DNA from: Methylotenera versatilis 7
GTDB taxonomy: Bacteria; Pseudomonadota; Gammaproteobacteria; Burkholderiales; Methylophilaceae
Direction: 5' to 3'
NCBI RefSeq assembly: GCF_000799165.1
Contig: NZ_JUGF01000002.1
Span: 62,001-126,000 of the forward strand
DNA: 64,000 nucleotides
Below the pieces are notes generated by a model. It was not told where the DNA came from. It worked only from the letters and a program-made list of their open reading frames with translations, and did no database searches. The position numbers were made by a program, and so were the translations under genes. Shown here in pieces: positions 45,637 to 55,957 of the stretch (within the stretch, counting starts at the first letter, position 1; each line of letters opens with the position of its first letter).

Positions 45637-46461
45637 ATGAAAATCACCCAAATTTTCGTTGCAGTTGCAGCACTTTCAGCACTGTCAATCACCCCTGCTG
45701 CTTACGCTGCCGACTCTGTTGCCACAGTAAACGGCAAACCCATTAAGCAAACCTGGGTTGATTACATCATGAAAGATGCACAAACACGCGGCCAAAAACC
45801 TAGTGATGCGATGAAAAATGCCATCATTAACGAATTAGTCGGTTCAGAACTCGCATACCAAGAAGCGCAAAAACAAGGCATTGATAAATTGCCAGACTAC
45901 AAAATCAACGAAGAGCTGACGCAACGTAAATTACTGGTGAATATTTTCTTGGCCGATTATATGAAGAAAAATCCAGTAACAGAAGCAGATACCAAAGCAG
46001 CTTACGAACAATACAAAAAAGAGTTGGGTGACAAAGAATACAATGCACGTCACATTTTGGTAAAAACAGAAGCCGAAGCAAATGACATTTTGGCGCAAAT
46101 TAAAAAAGGCAGCGACTTTGCTAAATTGGCAAAAGAAAAATCAATGGACCCAGGTTCTAAAGAAAAAGGTGGCGATTTAGGCTGGTTCTCACCAGCTGGC
46201 ATGGTTAAACCATTTAGCGATGCTGTCGCTACGCTTAAAAAAGGTGAAGTATCTCCTGCGCCAGTGCAAACGCAATTTGGCTGGCATGTGATTAAAATGA
46301 TTGATACACGTGCAACCCAAGTACCCGCTTATGACAAAGTAAAAGAAGGTTTAGAGCGTACTTTGCAACAACGTAAATTAGAAAAAATGATGTTGGATTT
46401 AAAAGCTAAAGCTAAAATCGATGTTCCTGGGGTAACAGGTGCAACTGGCGCAACGAAATAA
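45637..46461 (+). CDS. Periplasmic peptidyl-prolyl isomerase (parvulin)
   Basis: This 274-residue protein has a signal peptide ending YAADS, an N-terminal SurA-like helical region (TVNGKPIKQTWVDYIMKDA), and a parvulin domain at about residues 130-225 with YNARHILVKTEAEA, GDLGWFSPAGMVKPF and TQFGWHVIKM. A short C-terminal GATGATK tail follows. It helps fold periplasmic or outer-membrane proteins. A clear terminator follows at 46501. It is the last gene of the yciB-yciI-bolA run and has its own ribosome binding site, AAAAGGA. Confidence 0.92.
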   Translation: MKITQIFVAVAALSALSITPAAYAADSVATVNGKPIKQTWVDYIMKDAQTRGQKPSDAMKNAIINELVGSELAYQEAQKQGIDKLPDYKINEELTQRKLLVNIFLADYMKKNPVTEADTKAAYEQYKKELGDKEYNARHILVKTEAEANDILAQIKKGSDFAKLAKEKSMDPGSKEKGGDLGWFSPAGMVKPFSDAVATLKKGEVSPAPVQTQFGWHVIKMIDTRATQVPAYDKVKEGLERTLQQRKLEKMMLDLKAKAKIDVPGVTGATGATK

Positions 46462-46500
46462 GCTTAGCAATTTATAAACAATCGCCAACAAATCAATAAC

Positions 46501-46528
46501 AAAAAAGCCTGCAATTGCAGGCTTTTTT
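46501..46528 (+). terminator. Strong terminator after the parvulin gene
   Basis: A perfect 14-base inverted repeat (AAAAAAGCCTGCAA and complement) with no spacer, ending in a T run. It lies 39 bases after the parvulin stop. Because of the A/T symmetry it may work in both directions. Confidence 0.9.
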
Positions 46529-46605
46529 GTTATTCCTATTTTATATATTACGGCTCAATAGGCCTTCATAAAGCGCAATAGTTTAATCTGAAAAAATATG
46601 CGACA

Positions 46606-46626
46606 ATTAAGAACCATTATCATTTA
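46606..46626. promoter_or_regulatory. Possible Fur box upstream of the FTR1 permease
   Basis: The stretch AATTAAGAACCATTATCATTT resembles the Fur consensus (GATAATGATAATCATTATC) in its right half: CATTATCATT. It lies 60-80 bases before the ATG of the iron permease, where iron control is expected. The left half matches poorly. Confidence 0.35.
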
Positions 46627-46685
46627 GATCTTACTAACCCCTAAGTTTTACTCAATATTAACTGCTTAATTTAACAGGAACTGCC

Positions 46686-47474
46686 ATGTTTGAAACCCTT
46701 ATGATTACGTTTAGAGAAGGCTTAGAAGCCTTTCTCATTATTGCAATCACGCTTGCCTATCTCACTAAAACAGGCGGCGAAAAACTCATTCCATCTGTAC
46801 GCAGCGCTTGCTATGTAGCGGTAATCGCGTGCGTCATTCTGGGTATTGTATTGGCTAGAATCGGCGGACTTACCCCATTCTGGGAAGGCACATTAGCATT
46901 AACTGCTGCCGTTTTAGTCATTAGCTGCACAGTACATATGCTAAAAATGGGCAAACACATGAAGCGCGAAATTACTGGCGCAATCGATAAGGCCGTAGCC
47001 AACCCTGGTAATGGTGCAAAAGTAGCGATATTTGCATTTGTATTGCTGATGATCGGCCGCGAAGGCTTGGAAGCCGCAACCATGATTGCTTCTTTAGCAC
47101 AAAGCAATGACAGCACTAACTTAGTAGTTGGTGGCATGTTAGGTTTAATCGTAGCGGGCAGTGTTGCTTGGGCATGGAGCAAATATGGCCATCGCATCAA
47201 TTTAGGATTGTTTTTCCAAGTAACCGCTGTGTTTATGGTGATATTCTCAATCCAATTACTCATTTATGCTTTCCACGAACTCACTGAGTCTGTAGAGGTG
47301 TACAACCTGGGCATTATTGATAACGCCTACTGGCACGCAGCTACTGAAGCTTATGGCCCCGAAGGTCGCATCGGCGCCTGGATTTCTTATAGCTTGGTTT
47401 TAGTGCCACTGGGGTTTTTAGCATATAGCTTTTTAACCAGCAAAAATCCAGCAAAATTGGCTAATAGTAATTAA
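46686..47474 (+). CDS. FTR1-family iron permease
   Basis: This 262-residue membrane protein has seven or so membrane segments. The two diagnostic REGLE motifs are FREGLEAFLIIA at about 9 and GREGLEAATMIA at about 124; these Glu residues bind iron in FTR1 and EfeU. No attached periplasmic domain or EfeO/EfeB partner gene is seen nearby, so it acts as a stand-alone permease or with partners elsewhere. Transport of ferric or ferrous iron is expected. A possible Fur box lies upstream. Confidence 0.92.
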   Translation: MFETLMITFREGLEAFLIIAITLAYLTKTGGEKLIPSVRSACYVAVIACVILGIVLARIGGLTPFWEGTLALTAAVLVISCTVHMLKMGKHMKREITGAIDKAVANPGNGAKVAIFAFVLLMIGREGLEAATMIASLAQSNDSTNLVVGGMLGLIVAGSVAWAWSKYGHRINLGLFFQVTAVFMVIFSIQLLIYAFHELTESVEVYNLGIIDNAYWHAATEAYGPEGRIGAWISYSLVLVPLGFLAYSFLTSKNPAKLANSN

Positions 47475-47502
47475 TCGCCACTTGTTCAAATTTTTGAATC
47501 CA

Positions 47503-47542
47503 CGTTTATAAGCTTAATTTTAAAAAAATTAAGCTTATAAAC
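47503..47542. repeat. Long AT-rich perfect hairpin after the FTR1 gene
   Basis: GTTTATAAGCTTAATTT at 47504-47520 is repeated in reverse at 47526-47542, and the first loop bases extend the pairing, giving an 18-base stem with a 3-base AAA loop. It is 30 bases after the FTR1 stop. No T tract follows, so it may be a 3'-end hairpin or a protein site. Confidence 0.6.
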
Positions 47543-47667
47543 ACCGTACCGTAGCAAAACTCTGCTGGGCAGGCAGGCAGAAATTTAAAGTATTTAATCG
47601 GAATAGCCGTTGCGCTTTCTGTTAAAATAACGCTAATTTTCTAACTTTTTCAACTGCTTACTAGCCC

Positions 47668-50600
47668 ATGCCCAGCCCTTCATTTTTAAGCCTTCGCGGT
47701 AGCCCTGCGTTATCACCATTCCGTCTTGACAAGCTCTACGCCACCTTAAAACAATCAGCACCCAGCATTACGCATATTTATGCAGAGTTTATACACTTTG
47801 CATTCAGTAGCGAGCCACTCAGCGATACTCAACAACAATCGCTTAAACAGATTCTCACCTACGGCCCACAAGCACAACTTGAAGATCCTACCGGTGAGTT
47901 ATTTTTAGTCGTTCCGCGTATTGGTACGATTTCACCCTGGGCATCACGCGCAACCGATATTGCACATAATTGTGGGTTAAGTAGCGTATTACGTATTGAG
48001 CGCGGCATTGCGTTTTACGTCACCACGGCAAACAGCAAGCCGTTGAGTGATGCTGAAAAAAATGCATTCAAAGCAATTATTCAAGACCGCATGACCGAAA
48101 CGGTATTAGCTAATTTAAATGATGCGCAAAAATTATTTCATAGCGCACAACCTAAACCGTTAAACACCATTGACATTTTAAATGGCGGCAAAGCTGCACT
48201 AAATAACGCAAACAATGAAATGGGATTAGCCTTATCCCCGGATGAAGTCGATTATCTGGTTGAAAATTTCAGCAAGATTGGCCGCAATCCGACCGATGTT
48301 GAACTCATGATGTTTGCACAAGCAAACTCTGAACATTGTCGTCATAAAATATTCAATGCCGACTGGGTGATTGACGGTAAAGAACAAGATATTTCGCTGT
48401 TTGGCATGATACGCAACACACACAAGCTAAACCCAGGCCATACGGTTGTCGCATACTCAGATAACTCGTCTATAGTTGCCGGTCAAAAGACCAAACGTTT
48501 TTATCCGAACACTCAAGGCGAATATGAGTTTAGCGAAGATGATATGCACTACTTAATGAAAGTAGAAACGCACAATCACCCTACTGCTATTTCACCTTTC
48601 GCTGGCGCCGCAACAGGCGCAGGCGGCGAAATCCGAGATGAAGGCGCAACAGGCATTGGCTCTAAACCCAAAGCAGGCTTAACCGGTTTTTCAGTGTCAA
48701 ATTTAAATATTCCTGACTTTAATCAGCCTTGGGAAAAGCCTTATGGCAAACCCGGACGTATTGCTACCCCATTACAGATCATGACGGATGGCCCATTAGG
48801 TGGCGCCGCTTATAACAATGAATTTGGTCGCCCGAATATTGCCGGCTATTTCCGTACGTTTGAGCTAGAAGCTACTGATGCGGATGGTAAAACGGAAGTA
48901 CGTGGCTACCATAAACCAATCATGCTGGCCGGCGGTGTAGGTAATATTTCAGCCGACCACTCGCACAAAAATGCGATTCCAGCAGGCGCAGCGCTTATTC
49001 AATTAGGTGGCCCAGCCATGCTAATTGGCTTGGGCGGCGGCGCAGCGTCCAGCATGGATACTGGCAGCAATACCGAAAATCTGGATTTTGATTCCGTACA
49101 GCGCGGCAATCCTGAGTTACAACGTCGCGCGCAAGAGGTGATCGATCGTTGCTGGCAGTTAGGCGATAAAAACCCGATTTTAAGCATTCATGATGTCGGT
49201 GCAGGTGGCATTTCCAATGCATTCCCTGAACTAGTGAATGACGCAAAAGTAGGTGCCACTTTTCAGTTACGTGATGTGCATAACGAAGAGCCGGGGATGT
49301 CACCACGCGAACTTTGGAGCAACGAATCACAGGAACGTTATGTGATGGCGATATTACAGGAAGATTTACCACGCTTTAAAGCTTTGTGTGAACGCGAACG
49401 CTGCCCATTTGCAATAGTTGGCTATGCCACAGAAGAACGACATTTAACCGTTGCCGACAGCCATTTTGATAACAATCCTGTTGATATGGATTTAAGTGTT
49501 TTATTGGGCAAACCGCCAAAAATGACGCGCGATGTGAAAAGCGTGAGCAAAAAATTAAGCGCTTTTGATACCAGCGACATTGACTTAAAAGATGCTGTAG
49601 GCCGTGTATTAAGATTACCTGGCGTAGCTGATAAAACGTTCCTTATCACCATAGGCGACCGCTCCGTAACCGGCTTGATTGCGCGCGACCAAATGGTCGG
49701 CCCATGGCAAATACCTGTCAGCGATGTAGCAGTAACTTTGGCTGGCTACGAAACCAATACTGGCGAAGCATTTGCCATCGGCGAACGTGCGCCAATCGCA
49801 TTGATTGATGCACCAGCTTCTGGTCGCATGGCAATTGGTGAAGCGATTACCAATATTGCCGCCGCCGCCATTGATGACATCAGTAATTTGAAGTTATCTG
49901 CCAACTGGATGGCACCTGCAGGACATGCCGGTGAAGATGCAGCACTATTTGCAACCGTCAAAGCAGTCGGCATGGAATTATGCCCTGCTCTCGGCATTAG
50001 CATTCCTGTCGGCAAAGACTCCATGAGTATGAAAACCGTGTGGGAAGATGGTGTAGACAAAAAAGCGGTTACATCGCCAATATCCTTGGTTGTAACGGCT
50101 TTTGCCAATACATTGAATGCACGCAAAGCCTTAACACCGCAATTGCGTACGGATTTGGGTGATAGCAAACTGATTTTAATCGATTTAGGTAACGGCAAAA
50201 ATCGTATGGGTGGCAGCAGTATTGCGCAAGTGTATGGTCAATTGGGTGATATTGCGCCAGATGTTGATAGCCCAGCACAGTTAAAAGCTTTTTTTGCAGG
50301 GATTCAGCAATTAAATACTGATAGCCAACTGCTGGCTTATCATGACAGAAGTGACGGCGGCTTATTTGCAACTTTGGCCGAGATGGCGTTCGCAGGCCAC
50401 TGCGGTATAGATGTTGATATTACTGATTTGCAAGGCGATGCAGCTAGCGCGCTATTTAGCGAAGAGTTAGGTGCAGTTATTCAAGTGCGCGTAGCTGATG
50501 CAAATGCAGTTTTGGCACAATTGAAACAATCATTAAGCGCTCATCTGATTGGCTCTGTCACCAACAAAAATCAAATCAACATCACTAAAAATGGTCAAAC

Positions 50601-51588
50601 AATCTTGGCCGACACTCGCATCAACCTGCATCGCATGTGGTCTGAAACGACTTACCGTATGCAAAGCCTGCGTGATAATCCGGTGTGTGCGCAACAAGAA
50701 TATGACCGCATATTAAATGATGCGGATACTGGTTTACATGCGCACGTAACATTTGATATTAACAACAATATTGCAGCACCTTACATTAACACTAACGCTA
50801 AACCAAAAATGGCAATTCTGCGCGAACAAGGCGTAAATGGCCAAGTAGAGATGGCCGCGGCATTCGACCGTGCGGGCTTTACCAGCGTAGATGTGCATAT
50901 GAGCGATGTCATTAGCGGTCGTGTTAAATTAAAAGATTTTGCAGGCTTAGTAGCGTGTGGCGGCTTTAGCTACGGCGATGTTTTGGGTGCAGGCGAAGGC
51001 TGGGCGAAGTCCATTTTATTTAATAGCCGCGCCAATGATGAGTTCAGCGCATTCTTTAATCGCACTGATTCATTCGCGCTTGGCGTCTGTAACGGCTGCC
51101 AGATGATGAGTAATTTACACAGCATTATTCCTGGCTCTGAACATTGGCCGCATTTCGTTAAAAACAAATCCGAACAGTTCGAAGCGCGTGTGGCAATGGT
51201 AGAAGTACTAGAATCACCATCTATTTTCTTTAATGGCATGGCCGGTAGCCGTATGCCGATTGCAGTTGCACATGGCGAAGGCTTTGCGGAATTTTCTGCA
51301 GCAAGCGCTGTCAACAGTGTGCTGGATAAAAAGTTAGTGACAATGCGCTTTGTTGAACCTACCTTAACATCTGGTGCGTCAACGCCAACTGAAACATACC
51401 CGTTTAATCCTAACGGTTCGCCGCTAGGAATCACTGGGCTAACTACGCAAGATGGACGATTTAGTATTATGATGCCACATCCTGAAAGGGTATTTAGGGC
51501 GGTACAACATTCTTGGCGTCCTGATGAGTGGTTAGAAGATGCGCCTTGGATGCGAATGTTCCGAAATGCCAGAAAATACGTAGATTAA
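47668..51588 (+). CDS. purL: Phosphoribosylformylglycinamidine synthase
   Basis: This 1306-residue single-chain PurL is close to E. coli (1295). It converts FGAR, ATP and glutamine to FGAM in purine synthesis. An N-terminal PurS-like domain is followed by two AIR-synthase-like halves with [29 protein letters not shown] and [11 protein letters not shown], and by a C-terminal class I glutamine amidotransferase with the nucleophile Cys in [10 protein letters not shown] and the catalytic His/Glu in MPHPERVFR. It stands alone; the ankyrin protein gene begins about 110 bases later. Confidence 0.97.
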   Translation: MPSPSFLSLRGSPALSPFRLDKLYATLKQSAPSITHIYAEFIHFAFSSEPLSDTQQQSLKQILTYGPQAQLEDPTGELFLVVPRIGTISPWASRATDIAHNCGLSSVLRIERGIAFYVTTANSKPLSDAEKNAFKAIIQDRMTETVLANLNDAQKLFHSAQPKPLNTIDILNGGKAALNNANNEMGLALSPDEVDYLVENFSKIGRNPTDVELMMFAQANSEHCRHKIFNADWVIDGKEQDISLFGMIRNTHKLNPGHTVVAYSDNSSIVAGQKTKRFYPNTQGEYEFSEDDMHYLMKVETHNHPTAISPFAGAATGAGGEIRDEGATGIGSKPKAGLTGFSVSNLNIPDFNQPWEKPYGKPGRIATPLQIMTDGPLGGAAYNNEFGRPNIAGYFRTFELEATDADGKTEVRGYHKPIMLAGGVGNISADHSHKNAIPAGAALIQLGGPAMLIGLGGGAASSMDTGSNTENLDFDSVQRGNPELQRRAQEVIDRCWQLGDKNPILSIHDVGAGGISNAFPELVNDAKVGATFQLRDVHNEEPGMSPRELWSNESQERYVMAILQEDLPRFKALCERERCPFAIVGYATEERHLTVADSHFDNNPVDMDLSVLLGKPPKMTRDVKSVSKKLSAFDTSDIDLKDAVGRVLRLPGVADKTFLITIGDRSVTGLIARDQMVGPWQIPVSDVAVTLAGYETNTGEAFAIGERAPIALIDAPASGRMAIGEAITNIAAAAIDDISNLKLSANWMAPAGHAGEDAALFATVKAVGMELCPALGISIPVGKDSMSMKTVWEDGVDKKAVTSPISLVVTAFANTLNARKALTPQLRTDLGDSKLILIDLGNGKNRMGGSSIAQVYGQLGDIAPDVDSPAQLKAFFAGIQQLNTDSQLLAYHDRSDGGLFATLAEMAFAGHCGIDVDITDLQGDAASALFSEELGAVIQVRVADANAVLAQLKQSLSAHLIGSVTNKNQINITKNGQTILADTRINLHRMWSETTYRMQSLRDNPVCAQQEYDRILNDADTGLHAHVTFDINNNIAAPYINTNAKPKMAILREQGVNGQVEMAAAFDRAGFTSVDVHMSDVISGRVKLKDFAGLVACGGFSYGDVLGAGEGWAKSILFNSRANDEFSAFFNRTDSFALGVCNGCQMMSNLHSIIPGSEHWPHFVKNKSEQFEARVAMVEVLESPSIFFNGMAGSRMPIAVAHGEGFAEFSAASAVNSVLDKKLVTMRFVEPTLTSGASTPTETYPFNPNGSPLGITGLTTQDGRFSIMMPHPERVFRAVQHSWRPDEWLEDAPWMRMFRNARKYVD

Positions 51589-51700
51589 TACGCTGGTTTT
51601 AATGGTAAGGTTCAGGGTAATTAGCAATGTGTATCACAATGTTGGTTAATTTAAATGGCATTTTGCCAAACAAAATTTTATAAGGTTGGAGACTATTAGA

Positions 51701-52192
51701 ATGAACAAATTAAAAGCACTTTTTGCAGTTTTGGCTTTAAGTTTATCAATGCATGCATTCGCAATGACAGATGACGAATCTGTTGAATTTACCGATGCAC
51801 TTGGTAAAGGTGATATGAAAGTTGTAAAACAATACGTCGCTAAAGACCCAAAAGTTGTCAACGAAAAGTTCTTTGCATGGTCTCCCATTCAGATAGCCGC
51901 CACTAAAGGTCAATTTGAATTAGTAAAATACCTGAAAGAAAAAGGTGCAGACATCGATTATGTACATCCAGTCACAAAAATGACGGCATTTCACTTGGCC
52001 GCTTTTGATAATTACGATGAAATTGTTAAGTACCTAGCTAAAAGCGGTGCGGATATCCAGAAAAAAATGAAAGGCGATATTTCTATTATTCGCGTGATGA
52101 AGGATGAAGGCGAGCGTGGTGCAAATATGGTTAAATTATTAACATCGCTTGGTGTTAAAGATGATGGTTGCCAAGATGAAAAATGTTTCTAA
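51701..52192 (+). CDS. Exported ankyrin-repeat protein
   Basis: This protein has 163 residues from ATG 51701, preceded by GGAGA at 8 bases; a TTG at 51686 is a weaker option. A signal peptide ends MHAFAM. It has three ankyrin-like units: AWSPIQIAATKGQFELVKYLKEKGADIDY, KMTAFHLAAFDNYDEIVKYLAKSGADI and a partial one. Two Cys occur at the C-terminus (GCQDEKCF). Exported ankyrin proteins often accompany periplasmic redox enzymes; here the FccA/FccB genes start about 100 bases downstream. Confidence 0.85.
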   Translation: MNKLKALFAVLALSLSMHAFAMTDDESVEFTDALGKGDMKVVKQYVAKDPKVVNEKFFAWSPIQIAATKGQFELVKYLKEKGADIDYVHPVTKMTAFHLAAFDNYDEIVKYLAKSGADIQKKMKGDISIIRVMKDEGERGANMVKLLTSLGVKDDGCQDEKCF

Positions 52193-52296
52193 TGACAGCA
52201 ATTTTGCTGCATGAGTTTTGTAGCGTGATTTAAGTCACAATAAAACCAAGTTAATCTGTTTAATATGGTGTTTTTAATTAAAACAATAAACACTAA

Positions 52297-52677
52297 ATGA
52301 TTAATAAAAAATTAGTTTCAAGTTTCATTCTCATATCCTCCGCAGCTTTGCCTATATTAAGCATCGCCGCTGAGGATATTGTTTTATCTGCACCCAATTT
52401 ACACATTCGCACCCTGGCTGCTTCATGCGCCGCCTGTCATGGCAGCAATGGAAACGCATTAGCAGGTAACGCCGTATTGGCTGGCATGGATAAAAATCAT
52501 TTCATTACTCAAATGCTGGCTTTTAAGAATGGCGACAAGCCAGCTACAGTCATGCACCGCCACGCTAAAGGTTTGCAAGTTAATGAGATTAATCAGTTAG
52601 CAGAATATTTTTCTGCGCAGAAACCCATCCTTGCTATTAGCCCTAAGGCGCAAAAATTACAGGCTGATCATGACTAA
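52297..52677 (+). CDS. Monohaem c-type cytochrome, FccA/SoxE-like
   Basis: This 126-residue protein has a signal peptide ending SIAAED and one haem motif, CAACH at 44-48. A Met for the sixth ligand is in TVMHRHAKG. It resembles the cytochrome subunit of flavocytochrome c sulfide dehydrogenase, but with one haem (the A. vinosum subunit has two). It overlaps the start of the flavoprotein gene by 8 bases (start at 52670, stop at 52677), so they are translated together and probably form a complex in the periplasm. Confidence 0.85.
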   Translation: MINKKLVSSFILISSAALPILSIAAEDIVLSAPNLHIRTLAASCAACHGSNGNALAGNAVLAGMDKNHFITQMLAFKNGDKPATVMHRHAKGLQVNEINQLAEYFSAQKPILAISPKAQKLQADHD

Positions 52678-53989
52678 ATCTAAGCCATACATGACCAATC
52701 AAAACACCATTGGCAACAGCCGCCGTGATTTTATTAAAACAGCTGGAGTTGCTGGCTTGTTAATATCCAGTTATCCACTTATCAGCGGCTGCGCTGTCAA
52801 TAACCAAAAACCGACAATAGGCCGCGTAGTCGTAATCGGCGGCGGTTATGCGGGCGCAACGGCTGCAAAATACATCCGCATGTGGAGCGCAAATAGTATC
52901 GAAGTTGTTGTGATTGAAAAGTCCAGCCAATTTGTATCTTGCCCACTCAGCAACTTGGTTTTGGGTGGTAGTAAATCGATTAACGACCTGACATTTGGTT
53001 ATGATTTACTGCAAAAAAATCATGGTGTGCAATGGGTGCATGATGAAGTGACCGCAATTGATGTCGCCAATAAAAAAGTGACCATGAAACGCGGCGAAAT
53101 CCGTTATGACCGTTTAATCATTGCACCAGGTGTTGATTTTATCTATGACACTTTGCCCAATCTACAATCTGCAGAAGCACAACAAACCGCCCCGCATGCT
53201 TGGCACGCTGGTTGGCAAACGGTTAACCTGCGCAAACAATTAGAAAGCATACCAAACGGTGGTTCCTTTGTGATGTCTATCCCCAAAGAGCCCTATCGTT
53301 GTCCACCCGGTCCTTATGAACGCGCTTGCCAAGTCGCAAGTTATTTCAAAAAACATAAACCAAATAGCAAGGTGATTGTGCTGGATGCCAACCCTGAAAT
53401 AACCTCTAAAAAAGGCTTGTTTAGCAAAGTTTTTGCAGAAAACTATGCAGGTATTATCGATTACCGTCCCAACAATGTGGTGATGGAAGTAGATATTGCC
53501 AACAAAATAGTTAAAACAGATTTTGAAACGGTTTCTGCTGATGTGCTGAACATCATCCCGCCGCAACGCGCGGGAAAACCAGCGCTAATGGCAGGTTTAA
53601 ATAATATTGATAAACGCTGGTGCGAAGTAGATTTTTTAACCTATGAATCTAAACTGGCACCGAATATTCATGTCATTGGCGATTCGGTTTCAGCCGCGTT
53701 ACCGAAATCGGCACATATGGCCACGAGTCAGGCACGCGTATGCGCCAGTGCAATTGTTGAGTTAATGCAGCATCGCACGCCAGACCCTAGCCCTGTTTTT
53801 GCAAATACCTGCTACAGTTACGTAGATGACAAACAAGCGATGCATGTGGCTAATGTCTATCGTTATGATGCAGAAAAAAGAATCATGCGCTCAGCCGAAG
53901 GTGGCGGTGTGTCATTAAAACCATCTGAGTTAGAAGGCCAATATGCTGGTGCATGGGCGATTAATATTTGGTCGGATGTATTAACTTAA
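52670..53989 (+). CDS. FccB-like FAD-dependent flavoprotein (sulfide dehydrogenase type)
   Basis: This 439-residue protein begins with a twin-arginine signal (SRRDFIKTAG at 17-26). FAD binding is seen as VVVIGGGYAGATAA. The Cys expected to hold FAD covalently is in VSCPLSNLVLGG. The two redox Cys of sulfide dehydrogenase are conserved as RCPPGPYERA and ANTCYSYV. The C-terminal FCSD domain (ANTCYSYVDDKQAMHVANVY) is present. It is exported folded by Tat and should form a complex with the preceding cytochrome, oxidising sulfide or a related thiol. The start at 52670 overlaps the cytochrome gene. Another substrate is possible. Confidence 0.88.
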   Translation: MTKSKPYMTNQNTIGNSRRDFIKTAGVAGLLISSYPLISGCAVNNQKPTIGRVVVIGGGYAGATAAKYIRMWSANSIEVVVIEKSSQFVSCPLSNLVLGGSKSINDLTFGYDLLQKNHGVQWVHDEVTAIDVANKKVTMKRGEIRYDRLIIAPGVDFIYDTLPNLQSAEAQQTAPHAWHAGWQTVNLRKQLESIPNGGSFVMSIPKEPYRCPPGPYERACQVASYFKKHKPNSKVIVLDANPEITSKKGLFSKVFAENYAGIIDYRPNNVVMEVDIANKIVKTDFETVSADVLNIIPPQRAGKPALMAGLNNIDKRWCEVDFLTYESKLAPNIHVIGDSVSAALPKSAHMATSQARVCASAIVELMQHRTPDPSPVFANTCYSYVDDKQAMHVANVYRYDAEKRIMRSAEGGGVSLKPSELEGQYAGAWAINIWSDVLT

Positions 53990-54028
53990 CCCTCAAAATG
54001 CCTCATTTTTTATGTCTGTAAAATAACG

Positions 54029-55255
54029 ATGTTAAGTGCTTTTTTAAATAAAATCGGTTTGTATGCCTCATTTGCGTTATGCCAGGTGACCAATTTAGGT
54101 TGTGCTTATGGCGCAGAATCGATTGAGCCGCCCACTAATCTACAACTCAAATTACCAGCGGGTTTTCAAGTAAGCATATTTGCCAAATTGGCTGAGAGTT
54201 ATGGTCAACCACGCATGCTGGCAATTGATAAGCAAGGTCGTTTGTACGCGGCTTTAGCCAGCTCCAATCAAGTTGTCATGTTGCCAGATGCTAACGCTGA
54301 CGGCATTGCTGAAACACCAGTCGTGATTGCGAGCAATTTAAATTCACCTAACAGCTTAGTTTTAATCGATGACACCATGTTAATTGCCAATCAAGATGGT
54401 GTGGTTAAATTGACACGTACTGGGGAAAAGTGGTCTGCACCACAGCCTTTTATCAGCAATCTAGCGATTGGGCATCACACGTTAAAAACCCTCAAATTGG
54501 GTCCGGATAATCATCTGTATATCAATATTGGCTCCAGCTGCAACGTATGCACAGAAGCGGATCACTCACGCGCAACCATCCAGCGTTATACCTTGGAAGG
54601 CAGGCCTGCGGGCAGCTTGGTAACACTTGGCAGGCACGCGCCTGATCCAACATGGGCGAGAGGATTGCGCAACAGCCAAGGTTTTGCGTGGCACCCTAAA
54701 ACAGGTGCGATGTTTGCCACCAACAATGGTTCGGATATGCGTTCCAGTACCAAAAATGGCAAAGTAAATGATGAAATCCCCCCTGAACATTTGAATAAAA
54801 TTGAGGCTGGCAAACATTACGGCTGGCCTTATTGCTGGGGTGACCCCAATAATTTAAATACGCAGATTCAAGACCCTAATTTTGTTGGAGAAGCCAACTT
54901 TTGCCAAACTGCTACGCCGCCCGCAATCACTTTTATTTCGCATTCAACGCCGATTGGTATTACTTTTTTAGATAAAACCAATTGGCCAGCGGAATATAAA
55001 AATGATGCAATTGTCGCTTTACATGGTTCGTGGAACCGGCAAAAGCCCAGCGGTTACAAACTGGTGCGTGTAAAGTTTGATGGCGACAAACCAACTGAGG
55101 TCGTCGATTTTGCAACTGGCTGGCTGAATACCAATCAGGATACAGGCAACGCTAACGTTTGGGGACGACCAATTGATGTGATTGTTGGTGCGGATGGCGC
55201 GTTATACGTATCGGATGACCGTGCTGGTTACATTTACCGTATTACCCACAAATGA
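54029..55255 (+). CDS. PQQ-dependent sugar dehydrogenase-like beta-propeller
   Basis: This 408-residue exported protein has a signal peptide near the start (NKIGLYASFALCQVTNLGCAYGA). It is a propeller of the soluble PQQ glucose/sorbosone dehydrogenase type: LKLPAGFQVSIFAK, HHTLKTLKLGPDNHLYINIGSSC, RNSQGFAWHPKTGAMFATNNGSD and GRPIDVIVGADGALYVSDDRAGYIYRI. The expected substrate-binding and Ca-loop region is altered by a Cys-containing insertion (SSCNVCTEADHS). PQQ would be available in this methanol-oxidising cell. The real substrate is unknown. Confidence 0.85.
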   Translation: MLSAFLNKIGLYASFALCQVTNLGCAYGAESIEPPTNLQLKLPAGFQVSIFAKLAESYGQPRMLAIDKQGRLYAALASSNQVVMLPDANADGIAETPVVIASNLNSPNSLVLIDDTMLIANQDGVVKLTRTGEKWSAPQPFISNLAIGHHTLKTLKLGPDNHLYINIGSSCNVCTEADHSRATIQRYTLEGRPAGSLVTLGRHAPDPTWARGLRNSQGFAWHPKTGAMFATNNGSDMRSSTKNGKVNDEIPPEHLNKIEAGKHYGWPYCWGDPNNLNTQIQDPNFVGEANFCQTATPPAITFISHSTPIGITFLDKTNWPAEYKNDAIVALHGSWNRQKPSGYKLVRVKFDGDKPTEVVDFATGWLNTNQDTGNANVWGRPIDVIVGADGALYVSDDRAGYIYRITHK

Positions 55256-55301
55256 CTTTTATTCACAAAGAATCCTTATTAACAAAAGATAATATCCAAC
55301 A

Positions 55302-55904
55302 ATGACTTTAAATAGACTATTAAAAACATTTACTTGCTTGCTACTTAGCCTATTGATTAGCAATGCAGCACTGGCAGCAAGCACCAAATTGCCAGGCAAT
55401 ATCGCTGTACATATTGCCAAAACTCACTATGAACACCCTGTGCGCTTACTGCATCCCTATTTAAACGTGTGGCACATGAAAGGCCCGCTTGCCGAAAAAG
55501 CAGCACTTAAATCACTTGAGAAACGTTTCGAAAATATTCAATTGTGCACAAATAGCGACAATGCAAATGTGGTTCTGTTATTAGAGCCGCATATGTTTTA
55601 CAACCCGCAACTGCGCGTATTTCACGGCGAAATCATCGCTAGAGCATTTATTAACACAGCAGAATTGAATGATTTAGATAAGCCGTTTATTACTGTTAAA
55701 AAACAAGCGCAGCAGATAGGTGATTTAGGTATTAAGCCCGACTTTTATATGGAAAAGGCCTATATTAAGGCAATGGACAAAATCATTAAAAAACTGGAAA
55801 CAGACAAAACATTCTTATCCACAATCAATACAGCACAAAATGGCAATGCAAAATCATTATGCTCTGCGCTGGACGATTTGCCGATTGCTAAGTTTTATTA
55901 TTAA
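55302..55904 (+). CDS. Exported protein of unknown function
   Basis: This 200-residue protein was not recognised. It has a signal peptide (LLLSLLISNAALAAS), then a domain with VHIAKTHYEHPVRLLHPYLNVW, an LCTNSDNANVVLLLEPHMFYNPQLRVFHGEI stretch and a helical, Lys-rich C-terminus. Two Cys (QLCTN, SLCSAL) may pair. It lies 47 bases after the PQQ enzyme gene and 54 before the SMP-30-like gene, all on one strand, so a shared transcript is likely. Confidence 0.7.
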   Translation: MTLNRLLKTFTCLLLSLLISNAALAASTKLPGNIAVHIAKTHYEHPVRLLHPYLNVWHMKGPLAEKAALKSLEKRFENIQLCTNSDNANVVLLLEPHMFYNPQLRVFHGEIIARAFINTAELNDLDKPFITVKKQAQQIGDLGIKPDFYMEKAYIKAMDKIIKKLETDKTFLSTINTAQNGNAKSLCSALDDLPIAKFYY

Positions 55905-55957
55905 TTTAACCTGATGAACAAGCTCATTTTTAAAATTATCGAAAAGGTTGTGATCAC

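Noticed and set aside
46811-47263. 150-residue frame on the minus strand across the FTR1 gene
   Set aside because: It is a shadow of a conserved membrane-protein gene with both REGLE motifs; it has no ribosome binding site or domain.
49746-50198. 150-residue minus-strand frame within purL
   Set aside because: The plus-strand frame is a complete, full-length PurL; this frame is a codon-bias shadow.
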